From NCBI RefSeq assembly GCF_030052815.1, contig NC_079504.1, forward strand, positions 41,051,041-41,115,040: a stretch of 64,000 nucleotides of DNA. Direction: 5' to 3'. The position numbers and the translations under genes are program-made. The first letter of the stretch is position 1. Each line of letters starts with the position of its first letter. Under the pieces are notes generated by a model. That model saw nothing but the letters and a program-made list of their open reading frames with translations, searched no databases and was not told where the DNA came from. Positions 33,677 through 45,480 of this stretch are shown here, piece by piece. This DNA comes from Hevea brasiliensis (lineage: Eukaryota; Streptophyta; Magnoliopsida; Malpighiales; Euphorbiaceae).

Positions 33677-35085
33677 CTAGCCCCAAGAAGCTTCTAACCT
33701 CGCTTGTATTCTGGGAGGCTTCCATTCCATCACTGCTTCTATTTTCTTGGGATCCACCCTAATCCCATCGGCTGACACTATGTGTCCAAGAAATGCAATC
33801 TCATTTAACCAGAAGTCACACTTGGACAACTTAGCATACAGTTCCTTTTCTCTCAGGGTTTGCAGAACAATCCTCAAATGCTCATCATGTTCTTCCCTGG
33901 TCTTGGAATACACCAGAATATCATCAATAAAGACCACTACGAACCGATCTAGGTATGGATGAAAGATACGGTTCATAAGGTCCATGAATGCCGCTGGTGC
34001 ATTTGTTAAGCCAAAGGGCATCACTAGAAACTCATAATGCCCATGTCGTTCCTGAATGCAGTCTTGGGCACATCTACATCCTTCACCCTCAACTGATGAT
34101 ACCCTGATCTGAGATCAATCTTAGAAAATACTCCTGCTCCCTTTAGCTGATCAAACAGATCATCAATTCTAGGCAACAGATATTTGTTCTTCACTGTCAC
34201 TTTATTCAACTGCCGGTAATCAATGCATAGCCTCAAAGTCCCATCCTTCTTTTTCACAAACAGCACTAGAGCTCCCCATGGTGACACACTGGGGCGTATG
34301 AACCCCTTATCAAGCAACTCTTGCAACTGAGTTTTCAACTCCCTCAATTCAGTGGGTGCCATCCTATAAGGAGCAATGGAAATAGGTGCTGTACCCGGCA
34401 GTGTCTCAATAGCAAATTCAACTTCCCTTTCTGGTGGCAAACCAGGCAATTTTTCAAGAAATACCTCTGGGAAGTCTCTCACTGTGGGTATATTATTCAG
34501 GTTTGGCTTAGCCTGCCTAGTATCCACCACATGTGCTAGGTAGGCTTCACAGCCTTTTCTCATCATTCTTCTTGCAACTGTGGCTGAGATGACATTGGAC
34601 AAGAAATCTGTCCTTTCACCTACAATTGTAATCTCATTACCCTCAGGAGTTTTCAGAGAAATTCTCTTCAATTTGCAATCAACTATTGCCTGATGACGTG
34701 ACAACCATTCCATTCCCAAAATCACGTCAAACTCGTGGAAGGGCAACTCAATCAGGTCTGCCAAGAATTCATACCCCTGAATCCTTAACGGGCAACCCTT
34801 GTATACTTTGTTCACCACTACACTGTGACCCAATGGATTAGTGACCAGAATGTCTTGGTCACTCTCCCCTATTAGTATCCCCCTTTCTACGGGTAAGTTG
34901 ATGCAAATGTAGGAATGAGTGGATCCTGGATCCACCAATGCATGCACAGGAGTATTGTAGAGGGAGAACGTACCCCTGATGACGTCAGGGCATCTTGCTC
35001 CTCCCGAGCTCTCGGGGCATAATTTACAGCGGTGGTCTATTATCGGCCTCTCTGGCTCGGATCTGAGCCTGCGTGATGGTCCCAC
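33677..35085 (-). pseudogene. Element A protease and reverse transcriptase (frameshifted)
   Basis: 35085-34024 is open on the minus strand: retropepsin with [19 protein letters not shown], a [18 protein letters not shown] block, then RT with [32 protein letters not shown] and [12 protein letters not shown] (catalytic Asp kept). One frameshift at about 34050 (TRYGHYEF read as NDMGIMSF) leads to 34024-33677 with [20 protein letters not shown] and [14 protein letters not shown]. Both RT catalytic motifs survive. Apart from the single shift, the protease-RT region is close to intact. Confidence 0.9.
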
Positions 35086-35106
35086 TGCGTCGGACTTACC
35101 AGTTTT

Positions 35107-36237
35107 CTACCTCTGCGTAGTGCGGGGCGGTGCATGCGCTTGTGTTGGAGCAGCTGTAGTAGTTCTACGTGGGCAGTTCCTCAGCTGATGCTCTGTCGAC
35201 CCACATCTTAAGCAGGCACCAGTTACTCTCCAACATTCCCCCTTGTGCCATTTCAGACAGTGTGGACATGCAGAAGATGTTGGGGCTGGTCCCCTGAACC
35301 CCATCCCTGGAGAGCTGCCCACTGATGGTGTGGGTGACCTCTCCTAGGGGTGAAGCGTAACTGGGCCCCTGAGGCGACCACGACCATGTGGGTGACCTGA
35401 ACTGCGTGCGGTGGACCTTTGAACCTCTTCCCGGATCACGGGGCGAACTAGGCGACACAGGCCCCTCTTCTGCTGTCATCCCTTCAGTGCGCTCCGATTC
35501 TCACTTTTTCAACCCTTATTGTAGCTTCCACTAACTTGCTAAATTCTGTGATTCCCAAGGCAGTGAGCTGGATCTTGATGTTATCATTTAGTCCCTCTTC
35601 AAATCTCTTACACCTTTCAACTTCATTAGGGACTATCTCCCTTCCATAGCGGCTTAATCGGACAAATTCCTTCTCATACTCGGCCACTGATAGCTGTCTC
35701 TGCCTCAGGTTAATGAACTCTCTTCTTCTCTCTTCCAGGTATACAGTACCCTCATATTTCTTCTTGAACTCGGAGAGAAAGAAGTCCCAAGTTACAGCTT
35801 CTGGCTGCACTTCATTGGACACAGTGTCCCACCATTCGTAGGCATCGTCTTGCAACAAGGATACTGCAGCTTCTAGATTTTGCTCTGAGGTGCAGTGGAG
35901 TTGTTTTAAGACTCTGCCCGTTCTGTTCAACCAATTCTCGGCTGCAACAGAGTCATCTTCTCTCTTACTTAGCATTTGAAAAAGTCCACTGCTCCAAACT
36001 TTCTTATCCTTTCCAGGTGTGATTTCTGCTGTGGAGCTGGTGGTGGTGGTGGTGCTGGCATTACTCCCGCCATTTGTCTAAAGAAGTCGGCCATTTGTTG
36101 GAACATGGCCTGTGGAGGCTGAGCAGGCTCGGCTTGAGCTGGCGGAGCAGGTTCTCCCATGCCCCCAGTCTCAGCTGCTGCAGGTGGAGCATGACTCTCC
36201 ACTTCCTCTTCACTGCTCTTTGAGATGAAGGGTCCAT
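35107..36237 (-). pseudogene. Element A gag with zinc knuckle (frameshifted)
   Basis: Start at the ATG complementary to 36235-36237 (MDPSSQRAV), matching the element D start at 54721. A one-base loss near 36205 shifts the frame relative to D. The N-terminus is Pro/Ala/Gln-rich (PPAQAEPAQPPQAMFQQMADF). The capsid core (35975-35484) has KREDDSVAAENWLNRTGRVL, LLQDDAYEWWDTV, FLSEFKKKYEG, EFINLRQRQLSVAEYEKEF and RFEEGLNDNIKIQL. The basic/Ser-rich tail is frameshifted; the knuckle region (35322-35107) reads CPHCLKWHKGECW followed by CLRCGSTEHQLRNC (CX2CX4HX4C). Confidence 0.85.
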
Positions 36238-36347
36238 ATCCTATTCAAAATAAGAAAGACAAACAGATCTGCATTAGTGTCACCTCGACTCTTACAAATG
36301 CAATGCATGGTATGGACTCAATCTAGGCCCAGAAACGCCTAAACCGT

Positions 36348-36359
36348 GCTCTGATACCA
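36348..36359 (-). other. Element A primer binding site
   Basis: Minus-strand TGGTATCAGAGC, complementary to initiator-Met tRNA, a few bases inside the 5' LTR. Confidence 0.92.
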
Positions 36360-36364
36360 CTAAA

Positions 36365-39300
36365 TGTGACACCCCTTACCCGTGTACAGTATACTCGAGT
36401 AAGCAATGTCACACGGTGTACCGGCACACTCTAATATGCCTTATTTAATTTTTATCATGCTTTTGAATATAATTTGTGAAATATAATTTATTTAAGCCAT
36501 TTATCGAAATTTTCATTTATTTGAGGTTCCGAAAATTTTAAAGAAAATCCGGTGATCTTGGCTAAAAATGGAGAAAGCAGTTCTTGAACTGTTAAAAACA
36601 CTTCCAATATTTGTATTCAATCATCTCAAACTCCAATATCCAAAATCTCAACAATTTTCAATTTCGGTTCTCAACAACCTTTTCATTTCTCAAACATCCA
36701 TTTCTCATAATGCTCATATACAACAATAAATAAATGCTCAAATTTTGCATTCATAACCATAACTTTCGTTATTTACATGAACATCAAAATACATTACATA
36801 AGTTCAAATACATATGAGGAAGTAAAAATTAGCTACAAAATATCAAAATGACGCCTAGTGTCCTACCAATGCAACTGCGAAGTTGAGGTGACACGGACAT
36901 GCGAAGCTGCGGGATGGACTCACCCGGTCAGCGGTCTCACGGGCTCACGATCTGTATCTCGGAACTGCGCGTGGCAAAAGCAGCGCTAAGCAATAATGCT
37001 TAGTGGTGCAATAATAAAATAAAGGAAATAGCAAGAAATAAATTTGTAATGAATGTATATGTTATTTTTGTTTGTTATTTTTATATCATTTACTTTGTCC
37101 ACTTTTATTCTTTTGGTTGCCCAAAGTAACCTACACTAGACAAGCGGATGGATAACAGTAAGCGCCTTTGGGTATCAAGTACCTCGGGCCGTCACACCAT
37201 CGGTCACATATGCATCTCTCGGTGTGCATGAGCGACTAACAAGTGTAAACAATATCGAGCACAAGGCTAAGTCTCAATGCAAGGTCGAATGGCTAAAAGC
37301 CATAAAATCACGGAATGGCATATTGCCATGTGCGATCTTGCTAATCGAACCCTATTGGCATGCCAAACTATCCAAACCAATCTTGTTAGGTATACTAGGG
37401 CATTTGAAACTTTTAAATTCTGCAATTTGTGAATTTCATGTTTTGGTGTTACTATTCACCTCATTGGTCAACAAAAATGTTGACTTTTGGATAGAAAATA
37501 TGTACATTGACTTTGGCACTCCCAACATACCACATTTCATGTTTAAAACTTGTTAGAATTGGTCACCATTACTATTTCTAACTTAAACCCAAGAGGGCAG
37601 AAAATTTCAGTTTTTGTAGCATAAGTTTGTTGTTCCATTAAGCACTGTTGCAGTGGGAATTTGAAGAAATGAAAAACATGAAAGTTGTTCCTTATTTTGT
37701 CTAGTTGAATTTCCGTTTTTGAATCACTCCATTTGGAGTTTTGTAGCTCCAGATATGGCTCAAAAACCACAGCTGGCCGGATTGCCAATCTGCAGAATTG
37801 ACCATATCTACAGTAACATGAATAGTGACTATGATTGCATTTTTGAATTGGTTCTGGCCATAATTTGGGGTAGGTTTCTTCATGAAAGTTGTTTGTCTAT
37901 GTCTTAACTTGTTTCTGTAAAAATTTCAGGTCAATTGACCAAATCTACAGTGAGTTATGGCCAAATGAACAGTTACTATTCATTTGGTCATTCTGCAGAA
38001 TCAGTTGCAGGGTGTTCGGATTGGGGCCAACTTTTGGTCCTCTTGCTTTGGTCTTTTGGGCATGGTTTCTTCAGCAAAAATGTGCCATTATAAGCCTAGT
38101 TTCATGTCCAATTGGCCAAACACCAATTGGACCAACACAGCCCAAGTTATGGCAATCCAAGTGGACTGAAATTTCAGTCACCCTGCTGCTGTCCTAGGGC
38201 AGCCTACACATTCACTTTGCCATACTATTTTTCAGTCCAAATTGTGGTCAACTTACCTAAAATGGTCACTAATTGACCAGTAAAATGTTCTCTAACAATT
38301 TCCTAAGCCAAGTCAATTTTTCACTTCTCAAAACCCTAATTCCCATATGAGTTTTCACAAATTCCTTATTCAACTCTTTCATTCTTTGTATATGTATATG
38401 TATACACTTTAAACATAAGCTCTAGTTCACTCTAAGTCCATGAAAACAATCAAAATAATTCCTTCACAAGGGCTACCGAAAATTCATAGTATGTATACAC
38501 ATAATTCTTGTTTATTTTAGTTACAATTCTTACTCAATTCAAGTTACAAATCAAAAAAAATAAAGAGTTTTAAGTATCTAATGCACTAACCTTGAATAGG
38601 GCAGAATTTTCCCAAGTTAATCTTCACTTTCTTTCCCTTTCTAGGCTGCCAAACACTTCCCAAGAGGTAGAGACAAGTTTTTAGTGAAGGGACTTATGGT
38701 TTTGGGATGAGGAAAGCATGGAAATTGAAGCTTTAGAAAGTTTGTTAATGGAGGAGTGAGGGAGGAGGTGAAAAACGTTTTTGAAGGAGAAGAAGGGCTG
38801 CTGTTTGCTTTTTAATTCTTTGATCTCTTTTGACTCTTTTTATTAGTTAATTTGATGGTTACTTAATTGTGATTGGTGGACAATTTTAAATGACCTCATA
38901 ATATGTCATAATTGGCATTTTATTGTATTTTCTTTTCTCTTCTTCTCTACTCACTTTCAATTAATTTTTTATCAATATTAATTCATATTTTATGTCATAA
39001 TAATTGTTTATTTAACTGGACAAGTCGGCCAAAAATCTCCTCTGAAGGCGAAATGACCAAAATGCCCTTCGTTTGGCTTAACAGGTCAAAATTGTCTGTA
39101 CCGATTGAAAAATTTTCCTAAATATTTTCTTGGCATTCTAATGCCATAGGAACCTCAATGACCCTTCTCTGGAGTCCCAAAAATTATTTTATAATTTTTC
39201 CCCCGGGTCTAGAGCTCCTCGTTGCGAGAACCGCAACTTCCCTCTGGTTACCTCTCGCTAGGGCACCGGCTCGTTTAATTTGGTTGTATTTTATTTCTAA

Positions 39301-39450
39301 AATTTTTATTAAATTTTTCTTATTAATATTTGAATTGATTATGGTCCCTCACTTAATTTTAAATATTTTTCCGGACATTCTAGCTGTCCGGATTGACACT
39401 GGTCACCGGAACAGTAGAATGTACGGAATTGCTACCGGGAGGGTGTTACA
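36365..39450 (-). repeat. Element A 5' LTR
   Basis: A 3086-bp uninterrupted LTR, TGTGACACC...TGTTACA, nearly identical to the split 3' LTR except for several locally scrambled patches (36895-36975, 37138-37335) at CAG/CTG-rich places. Confidence 0.93.
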
Positions 39451-39455
39451 TTGTA
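39451..39455. other. Target-site duplication TTGTA, right side of element A
   Basis: TTGTA directly follows the TGTTACA end of element A and matches 8037-8041. Confidence 0.9.
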
Positions 39456-39850
39456 TGACTTAGGATACCTTGTAGTAGGCAATCTGAGCTTTTCCACAAC
39501 CAAGGTGCTTACCACATTCACAGAACTTCCACTATCTATGATCACACTACATGCTTTCTCGTTCACCAAGCACCTAATATGAAAGTTTTTCTCTCTTTAG
39601 AGTTCATCACCGCCATCCTCTTTCACTTGAGCATTCAAAGCACACCTCACCAAAAGTACATTGCCACCCATGGCATGCTCTACAACACTATCCTCCTCCA
39701 AATGTGGCATACTCTCACTCACATCATCATCACTTACATCATCATCTTTGAACTCAATGTCCCCATTTAGCCTCATTATCATGACCCTTTTGTTAGGGCA
39801 TTATGATTCATAATGACCATTTCCTGAACACCTAAAGCACCTAATGTCTC
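39456..39850 (-). pseudogene. Element G zinc knuckle and protease N-terminal half
   Basis: Minus strand: the knuckle CFRCSGNGHYES-stop-C (about 39800-39845) has a stop just before the last Cys. An acidic linker (DDDVSDDDVSESMPHLEED) follows. A protease block in a shifted frame contains IIDSGSSVNVVST, with DSGS at 39525-39536. The reading continues toward YPKSYKLQW, where element A interrupts; the partner half is at 7780-8041. Confidence 0.8.
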
Positions 39851-40975
39851 TAGTTCTCCCACTAGAAGTGCTAGGCCCTTTACCCCTATCAACAACTTGT
39901 GGCTTCTCACTCACCTTAGTCTCCACTTTTTTTCCTTAGAAACCACCTTCTCATCCTTGGTAACTCCCTTACTCCAATTTGACTTTCGTGGAGAAGTGGT
40001 TGCTGCATTCATCCCCACTCTAAACTTCATTGCTTTCTTTTTCGTCAATTGTTTCTCAATCTTTATAGCCATGTTTAGCATGTCATCTAACTCAACATAG
40101 TGTTGCAACTCCATTATGTCAGCAATATCCACATTCAATCCCTACAAGAATCGAGCCATAGTGGCTTCCCTATCCTTCTCAACATTGACTCTCAACATAG
40201 CCATTTCCATCTCTTTAAAGTACTCTTCCATACTCTTATTTCCTTGCACCAACCCTTGCAATATTTGATACAATTCCCTATAGTAGTGTTGAGGTATAAA
40301 TTTGTCCTTCATCATTTGTTTCATTTCCTCCCAATTTTCTACTCCCCTTATGCCATTTCTTCTCCACTTGACTATTAGTTGATCCCACCAAGTAATGGCA
40401 TAATTTGCAAATTTCACAATAGCTAACTTCACCTTCTTCTCCTCACTATAATTGTGGCAATCAAACACCAGCTCTACTTTTCTCTCCTACTCCAAGTAAG
40501 CATCCAGATCAACCTTCCCTTAAAATGGAGGAATTTTCATTTTAATGCCACTGACATTATTATCTATCCTAGCTCTCCCTCTTGCATCCTCCATCATATC
40601 TCTCCTAACTCATCTAACTCCTCTACTTCCTCCACCTCTCATACCCTTCGGCCTATATGTGTCATCATAGGCATAGATTGCTGCTCATCATCAACATCTT
40701 GGTCTTCCTTATGATCATCATCCCAGTCCTCCATAGGGGGTGTAGGTGCTACTCTAGGACCCCTATTCGATCTAACCACATTTGGCCTATGACTTTCATT
40801 CCCATTCACTCTTCTAACTCCTCCATTCCTACTATTCTATTCAAGCCTCTCAATTTTGTTTGCTAATAAGGCTAAAGTCATTGAAACCCTTCCTAAATGC
40901 TAACCCAAAGCTTATTAGCAAAAAGGATTCTCAACCCCTCTTTCACTCCTCTCACCTTCTACTTCTTGAGACATA
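39851..40975 (-). pseudogene. Element G gag (broken)
   Basis: The minus-strand start is at about 40970 (MSQEVEGERSERG). The N-terminal region is rich in Asp/Glu/Arg. The capsid core (40468-40142) reads KLAIVKFANYAITWWDQLIVK, WEEMKQMMKDKFIPQHYYREL, LVQGNKSMEEYFKEMEM, as in plant gypsy retrotransposon-gag domains. A basic stretch (40138-39911) leads to the knuckle. Several stops are present. The YFKEMEMAMLRVNVEKDREATMARFL region is well kept. Confidence 0.85.
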
Positions 40976-42015
40976 TTTAATATTTGCACAAAAGGTTAGT
41001 ATAAAATAGAATTCTCCTCACCAATTTTCTCACTTGACACTTAATTTTAAGACCACTCAAAGCATTTCACTCAATCAATGGCTTTTGCCCTGTTAATGTG
41101 CTTATCACTCTAGCCTTTTTCCACTCAATTCTTGCCCTCAAAGTTTTTGTTAGAACTGGGTTAACTCTTCACAAAGGTAGCAAGTTTAATCAAGTTTTAA
41201 CACATGTTCAAGCACAAAATAAGAGCAAAATGAGTATTAATAAAGGTGTATGTGACTTTAGAGGCCAAAAATTGGAAGACACCAAATAAGAGGCAAGTAC
41301 ATGCAAATGAAGGAAATCTCTAAAATTGTGTTAAAGGCAACCAAATAACACCATTTTAATAAAGAAATATGGGTTTAGAAGCTCCAGAGATCAGTTTGGA
41401 GTTTTGGACTCCAAATTAGCCTAATAGATGCAAAACTGGGTTCACTAAGCAAACAGTGGAATTTGGGTACCAAACTTGATATCTAGGCCTAATTTGGTAT
41501 GCAAAACGTCTCTCTAAAATTTGAGAATTTTCTGGTTAGCTTTAGTGCTAGGTGTTTTAGTACAGCCTTTAAAACAAGAAGTTTAAATTCAACAATGTTC
41601 AAGCAAATTCCTTTACTTCTTTTCTTTCTTTTTCTTTCCTTTTTGATTCTTTTTTTTTTCTTTTACTTCTGAATATGCTCTTTTTTTTTTTTTTTTTTTT
41701 TTTTATCTCAACACCGAACACAAACTTTTCTTTTTCACAAGAATAACAACTTGTACCAAAACAGAATGAACCACACAACAACCACAACACTTCACAAACA
41801 AGGTTTTCTAAAGGAAAAGACACATGTTTGAAAGAAGGAAAATGCAAAATGGAAGCACAAAAACAATACAAGATAGATTCAATAACAACACAAGGACAAA
41901 CACAAGCTTTGAAGAAGGATCTTCAAGCCGAAAGACGAAGCAAGTAGAACAGAAATTTTAAACACAAAAGACACACTACAAGAGACACAATAGACATATT
42001 TTGGAGAGCACCAAA
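40976..42015 (-). other. Element G leader (5' untranslated region)
   Basis: About 1 kb between primer binding site and gag start, without a credible gene. It includes a plus-strand poly(T) run of over 20 T (about 41681-41704) and a pyrimidine-rich stretch, i.e. purine-rich on the transcribed strand. Confidence 0.65.
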
Positions 42016-42027
42016 GCTCTAATACCA
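42016..42027 (-). other. Element G primer binding site
   Basis: Minus-strand TGGTATTAGAGC, one mismatch from the initiator-Met primer binding site TGGTATCAGAGC, 5 bp from the 5' LTR. Confidence 0.85.
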
Positions 42028-42032
42028 AATGT

Positions 42033-42950
42033 TGTGATTCCTCTAGGATAAACCAAGACACACCAAGAGGAGGTTTGTCCCAACCGTCTCTAAAATAAGA
42101 AACCAAACCCAACTAGCTTCAACCCTTTAATGGAGGCTAAGAAAAACTAAAAGCAAGCAAGGGGAACAACCAAGAACAAGATTGAAATTCCAAGATGCAA
42201 GGACAACCTTGAACATGCAATGCAACTTAATAAACTAGGCTGAATTTACCAAGAGTTGGATTAAGTTCTAAGAAGAACTAAGATTGCAAGAATATTTGCA
42301 AAGTTCTCCAATGACAGAAAATTTTATTTTTGATCTTCCAAATCTACTCAAAATGAAGGAGAAATCTCCTTTAAAATAAGTAGTCTAGCAAGCATGATAA
42401 TAACCAATGTGTTTTCCCATGCTTGGATATTACACTTTTCTTAAGCAAAAATGGAAAATAAGTTCAAACATAAATAGTATGGGCACAATCATATATAATC
42501 AGATTGAAAAGGCCTTGATTGATGTAATTCAGCCTTAAAAAGTGTACAAAATAGGTGTCAGGTTTCGGTTGTTGGTGTATCCCAAAAATGGAGTTAATAA
42601 TTTTTCCTTATTTGGCATGTAGACGGATAAACTCTTCTCTAGCAATTGGGCAGCAATGGGACAACTTTGGGGCATATTAAGACACACATTTGGAGTATAT
42701 GGAGTATGAAATGATGTATGAATGGGTAGCCTAGACCTTGGTCTCAAGTGGTTGAACTGTGGTGCACCAATGATTTAGTTAGCATACCAACCACCATGAA
42801 ATTGGTGTTCTTGAGTGCTCCCTCTTCTAAATTGAATTCTTTCATCATGTTGAGCTTGTTAATGTGTTTGGACACCATGTCTTGAAGCTTTTTGCCATGG
42901 ACCTTGTAATTGGACCTTAGTGTGGTAATGGTGCAATTGGCTCCTCATCA
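42033..42950 (-). repeat. Element G 5' LTR
   Basis: A 918-bp partner of 3921-4849. It ends CTCCTCATCA at 42950, after which the sequence changes to copia-like DNA. Confidence 0.9.
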
Positions 42951-45110
42951 AGATATGGGCTGGAGGAATTAAGTACTTGCGGGCTTGACTCATGAGCACA
43001 CTCATGGATGGATCAATATTTCCTTTAGTTCCCATCACTCATATTAGCTCATCTTTTATTCAGGTTAATAATTTTTCTTTTCATTTGAAAGATATTTTGT
43101 GATCTCATTATGTTCATTATGATCTTCTTTTAGTTCATGCCTTTACTAATCCTAATAATGTATCTATGGAATTTTTCTCTAGCTCTTTCCTTGCAAAGTA
43201 TATTCCAATGAGGCAACTCTTATTTCAAGGCCTAAGTAATGGTGGACTGTATCATCTTCTTCTTCAACTCTCTAAGAGTGTTTCTCTTAAAGCAAACAAT
43301 ATATCTATCCAAATATGGCATACCAGGCTTAGCCACAACAATCATCGTGTAGTTGGAAAAATAATTGGTAGATAATTTATCATGTAGTTTTGTTTCTAAA
43401 TTTCCATGTCATGCTTGTCATTTAGGAAAAATGCATAAGTTACATTTTCCCGAATCTCATTGTAGAGTTCACTAACCTTTGGAACTTATTTGTTCAGATG
43501 TCTGGGGACCCTCTCCAGTCCCCTCAGTTGATGGTTTTTCTTTCAATGTGTTATTTTTGGATCATTTTAGCAAATATATATGGACTTTCTTTCTTAAGAA
43601 AAAATCATAAGTGCTTAATATCTTTATTAAATTTTGCCATCTTATAATGGAATAATTTGATCTATTAATTAAAAATTTCCAAGCAGATTGGGATGGTGAA
43701 TTTTTCAGGCCCTCACAAATTATTTATGAGACAATGGCATTACCCAAAGGGTGTCTTGTCCCCATATCCTTGAATAGAATGGTTGCACTGAGCACAAGCA
43801 TCGACACATTACAGTAGTAAGTCACACACTGTTACCTCATGCCAACTAATATTCTATTTGTCCAATTTTTTTTTTTATAAGCAAGAACTTCGATTTGTTT
43901 GGCAAGGCAATAATTTGATTGCACCACTAACTGTCTAATCAATAACCAATACTCTAGCACCACTTGTAATTCCCATGTAACCTATCTTTCCCACATCAAT
44001 ATCATTGACCTAAGCAGGTACACTTGGTGCACCACCATGTGTACCTTCCCCAACCAGTCTTATACAACACTTCACTTCTATATCCAATCCACATACACCT
44101 TATCTTAATCCCTTTTAATAACCAAATCCCATCTGGCCCCAATATTCATAGTATCCATTACTTGCTTACCCATTATCATCCTAATCCAAACCAATAAGGT
44201 ATATGCATTATTATTGATCTGTCATCTTACTAACCCATCATACCTCTCTCTCCTTAAAAACTCTAACCTACCTTAATTAGCACCGCCTACTCGTTCCACC
44301 AAAACACACCCAATGATAACTTATTCCTAAACTAAAAGTCTAAAACCAAAGACTTATAATGCCATTACAGCTTCCCCTTCCACATCCACCTACTACTCTA
44401 AAGTGGTAGTTGATAAGCAGTGGAGAGATGTTATAACAGAAGAGTTTAATGCTCTTATTCAAAATGGTACGTGGGTGCTTGTCCCCCACCAATGTGATTG
44501 GTTGTAAATGGATATTTTGAATAAGGTAGAAGGCTGACATAACCATTGATAGGCATAAAGCCCCAACTAATTTCAAAGGTTTTTCATTAAAGGCCTAAAA
44601 TATATTTCTTTGAGAAATTCTCACCAGTGGTAAAGCCCACAACTAGCAAAATAGTCCTATCCTTAGTTTTCCCAAATAACTTAGACATCAATCAACTTGT
44701 TGTATCTAATGACTTCCTCAATGGAGATCTTGATGATGTGGTTTTCATGGAACAACCAACAGGGTATGTAAATTATGACAAGCCTATTCATGTCTATCGT
44801 CTCAAAAGGTCCCTCTATGGCTTCGCCAAGCACTGTACCAATGGCATAAAAGACTTATACAAGTTCTTTTACAACATGGTTTATAATATTCTAAGGCAAA
44901 CACCTCCATCTTTCATTATAACAAAGATGGTATTTAGGCACTGTGCGTGGATTATGTCGATGACATACTGCTTATGGGGAATTAGTTATCTTTCCTTACT
45001 TCTCTAATCAAATCTTTACAAGACAACTTCAAAGTGAAAGATTTAGGGGACCTTCACTACTTCTTGGGGATAGATCTTTGGGCATCTTATTGACACAATG
45101 TGCTTCTATA
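42951..45110 (+). pseudogene. Ty1/copia polyprotein fragment (broken)
   Basis: Plus-strand remnants in copia order. About 43020-43250 resembles the region after protease (PITHISSSFIQVNNFSF). GAG-pre-integrase follows (QGLSNGGLYHLLLQLSK, IWHTRLSHNNHRVVGKIIGR, about 43215-43375). Integrase is at about 43400-43850 (CHACHLGKMHKLHFPESH, LICSDVWGPSP, then a shifted CPHILE-stop-NGCTEHKHRHI block near 43757-43815). RT (RVT_2) includes WRDVITEEFNALIQNGTWVLVP (about 44421-44487), NDFLNGDLDDVVFMEQPTGY, VYRLKRSLYGF, and YVDDILLMG with YVDD at 44953-44964. LTRs, gag and RNase H are not seen. Stops and frameshifts abound. Confidence 0.85.
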
Positions 45111-45480
45111 CAAGCACTCCTAAAAGAGAACCCCAAAAAGAAAAAAATTTGTGTCCTCAAAAATACCTACATGATATCGACTTGCCAAATCCTGTTAATA
45201 AATTCATATCCACAAACAGCATGTTTGTTAGATATGTCCTCATACACATCCAGCAAACTAATAAAACACGACTTCAATTCTCTAAACAATAGAACTGTAA
45301 ACACAAAAGCAAAGTGTATGAGAGTATTGTGGAGAAACAATAAGATTAATGCTAATGATGTTAACAACATTTAGATCTAAGTGTCTTTTTAACGCCTCAC
45401 TCACAATTTGATTTTTTTTAAATTTTCTTTTTTATTTCTTAAAGGAAATTTAAAAATATGGGTTACTAATTTTCAATTTA
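45111..45480. other. Unassigned AT-rich DNA
   Basis: Sequence between the copia fragment and the inverted-repeat element. Short frames here do not resemble copia RNase H or any family I recognise. Confidence 0.5.

Larger units (their letters stand above)
8042..39450 (-). mobile_element. Element A: Tekay/Del-like chromovirus, hosts element B
   Basis: The element is bounded by TGTGAYACC...TGTTACA termini and TTGTA target duplications. Its 3' LTR is 8042-10456 plus 30848-31536, split by element B; its 5' LTR is 36365-39450. The internal region 31537-36364 is coded on the minus strand: primer binding site, gag, protease, RT, RNase H, integrase, chromodomain-like tail, polypurine tract. Net length without B is about 11.0 kb. 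The LTRs (about 3.1 kb) are long relative to the 4.8-kb internal part. The protease DPGSTHS motif and the EEATWE-type C-terminus match Tekay/Del chromoviruses. Gag and pol carry frameshifts, some possibly artefactual. Confidence 0.93.
3921..42950 (-). mobile_element. Element G: Ty3/gypsy LTR retrotransposon, split by nested insertions
   Basis: The element is bounded by two matching LTRs of about 920 bp (3921-4849 and 42033-42950), each TG...CA. It is coded on the minus strand. Reading from the right: 5' LTR, initiator-Met primer binding site (42016-42027), leader, gag, CCHC knuckle, protease, then the 31.4-kb insertion of element A, then the rest of protease, RT, RNase H, integrase, polypurine tract (4850-4859) and 3' LTR. 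Without the insertions it is about 7.6 kb. The coding regions carry many stops and frameshifts, so it is old and inactive. No matching 5-bp target duplication is visible at its outer edges. Clade is uncertain: the protease and integrase ends differ clearly from the Tekay-like elements A, B and D. Confidence 0.9.

Noticed and set aside
45078..45374. Short plus-strand frames just after the copia RT fragment
   Set aside because: They do not continue the copia RT/RNase H motif order and have no similarity I can name.
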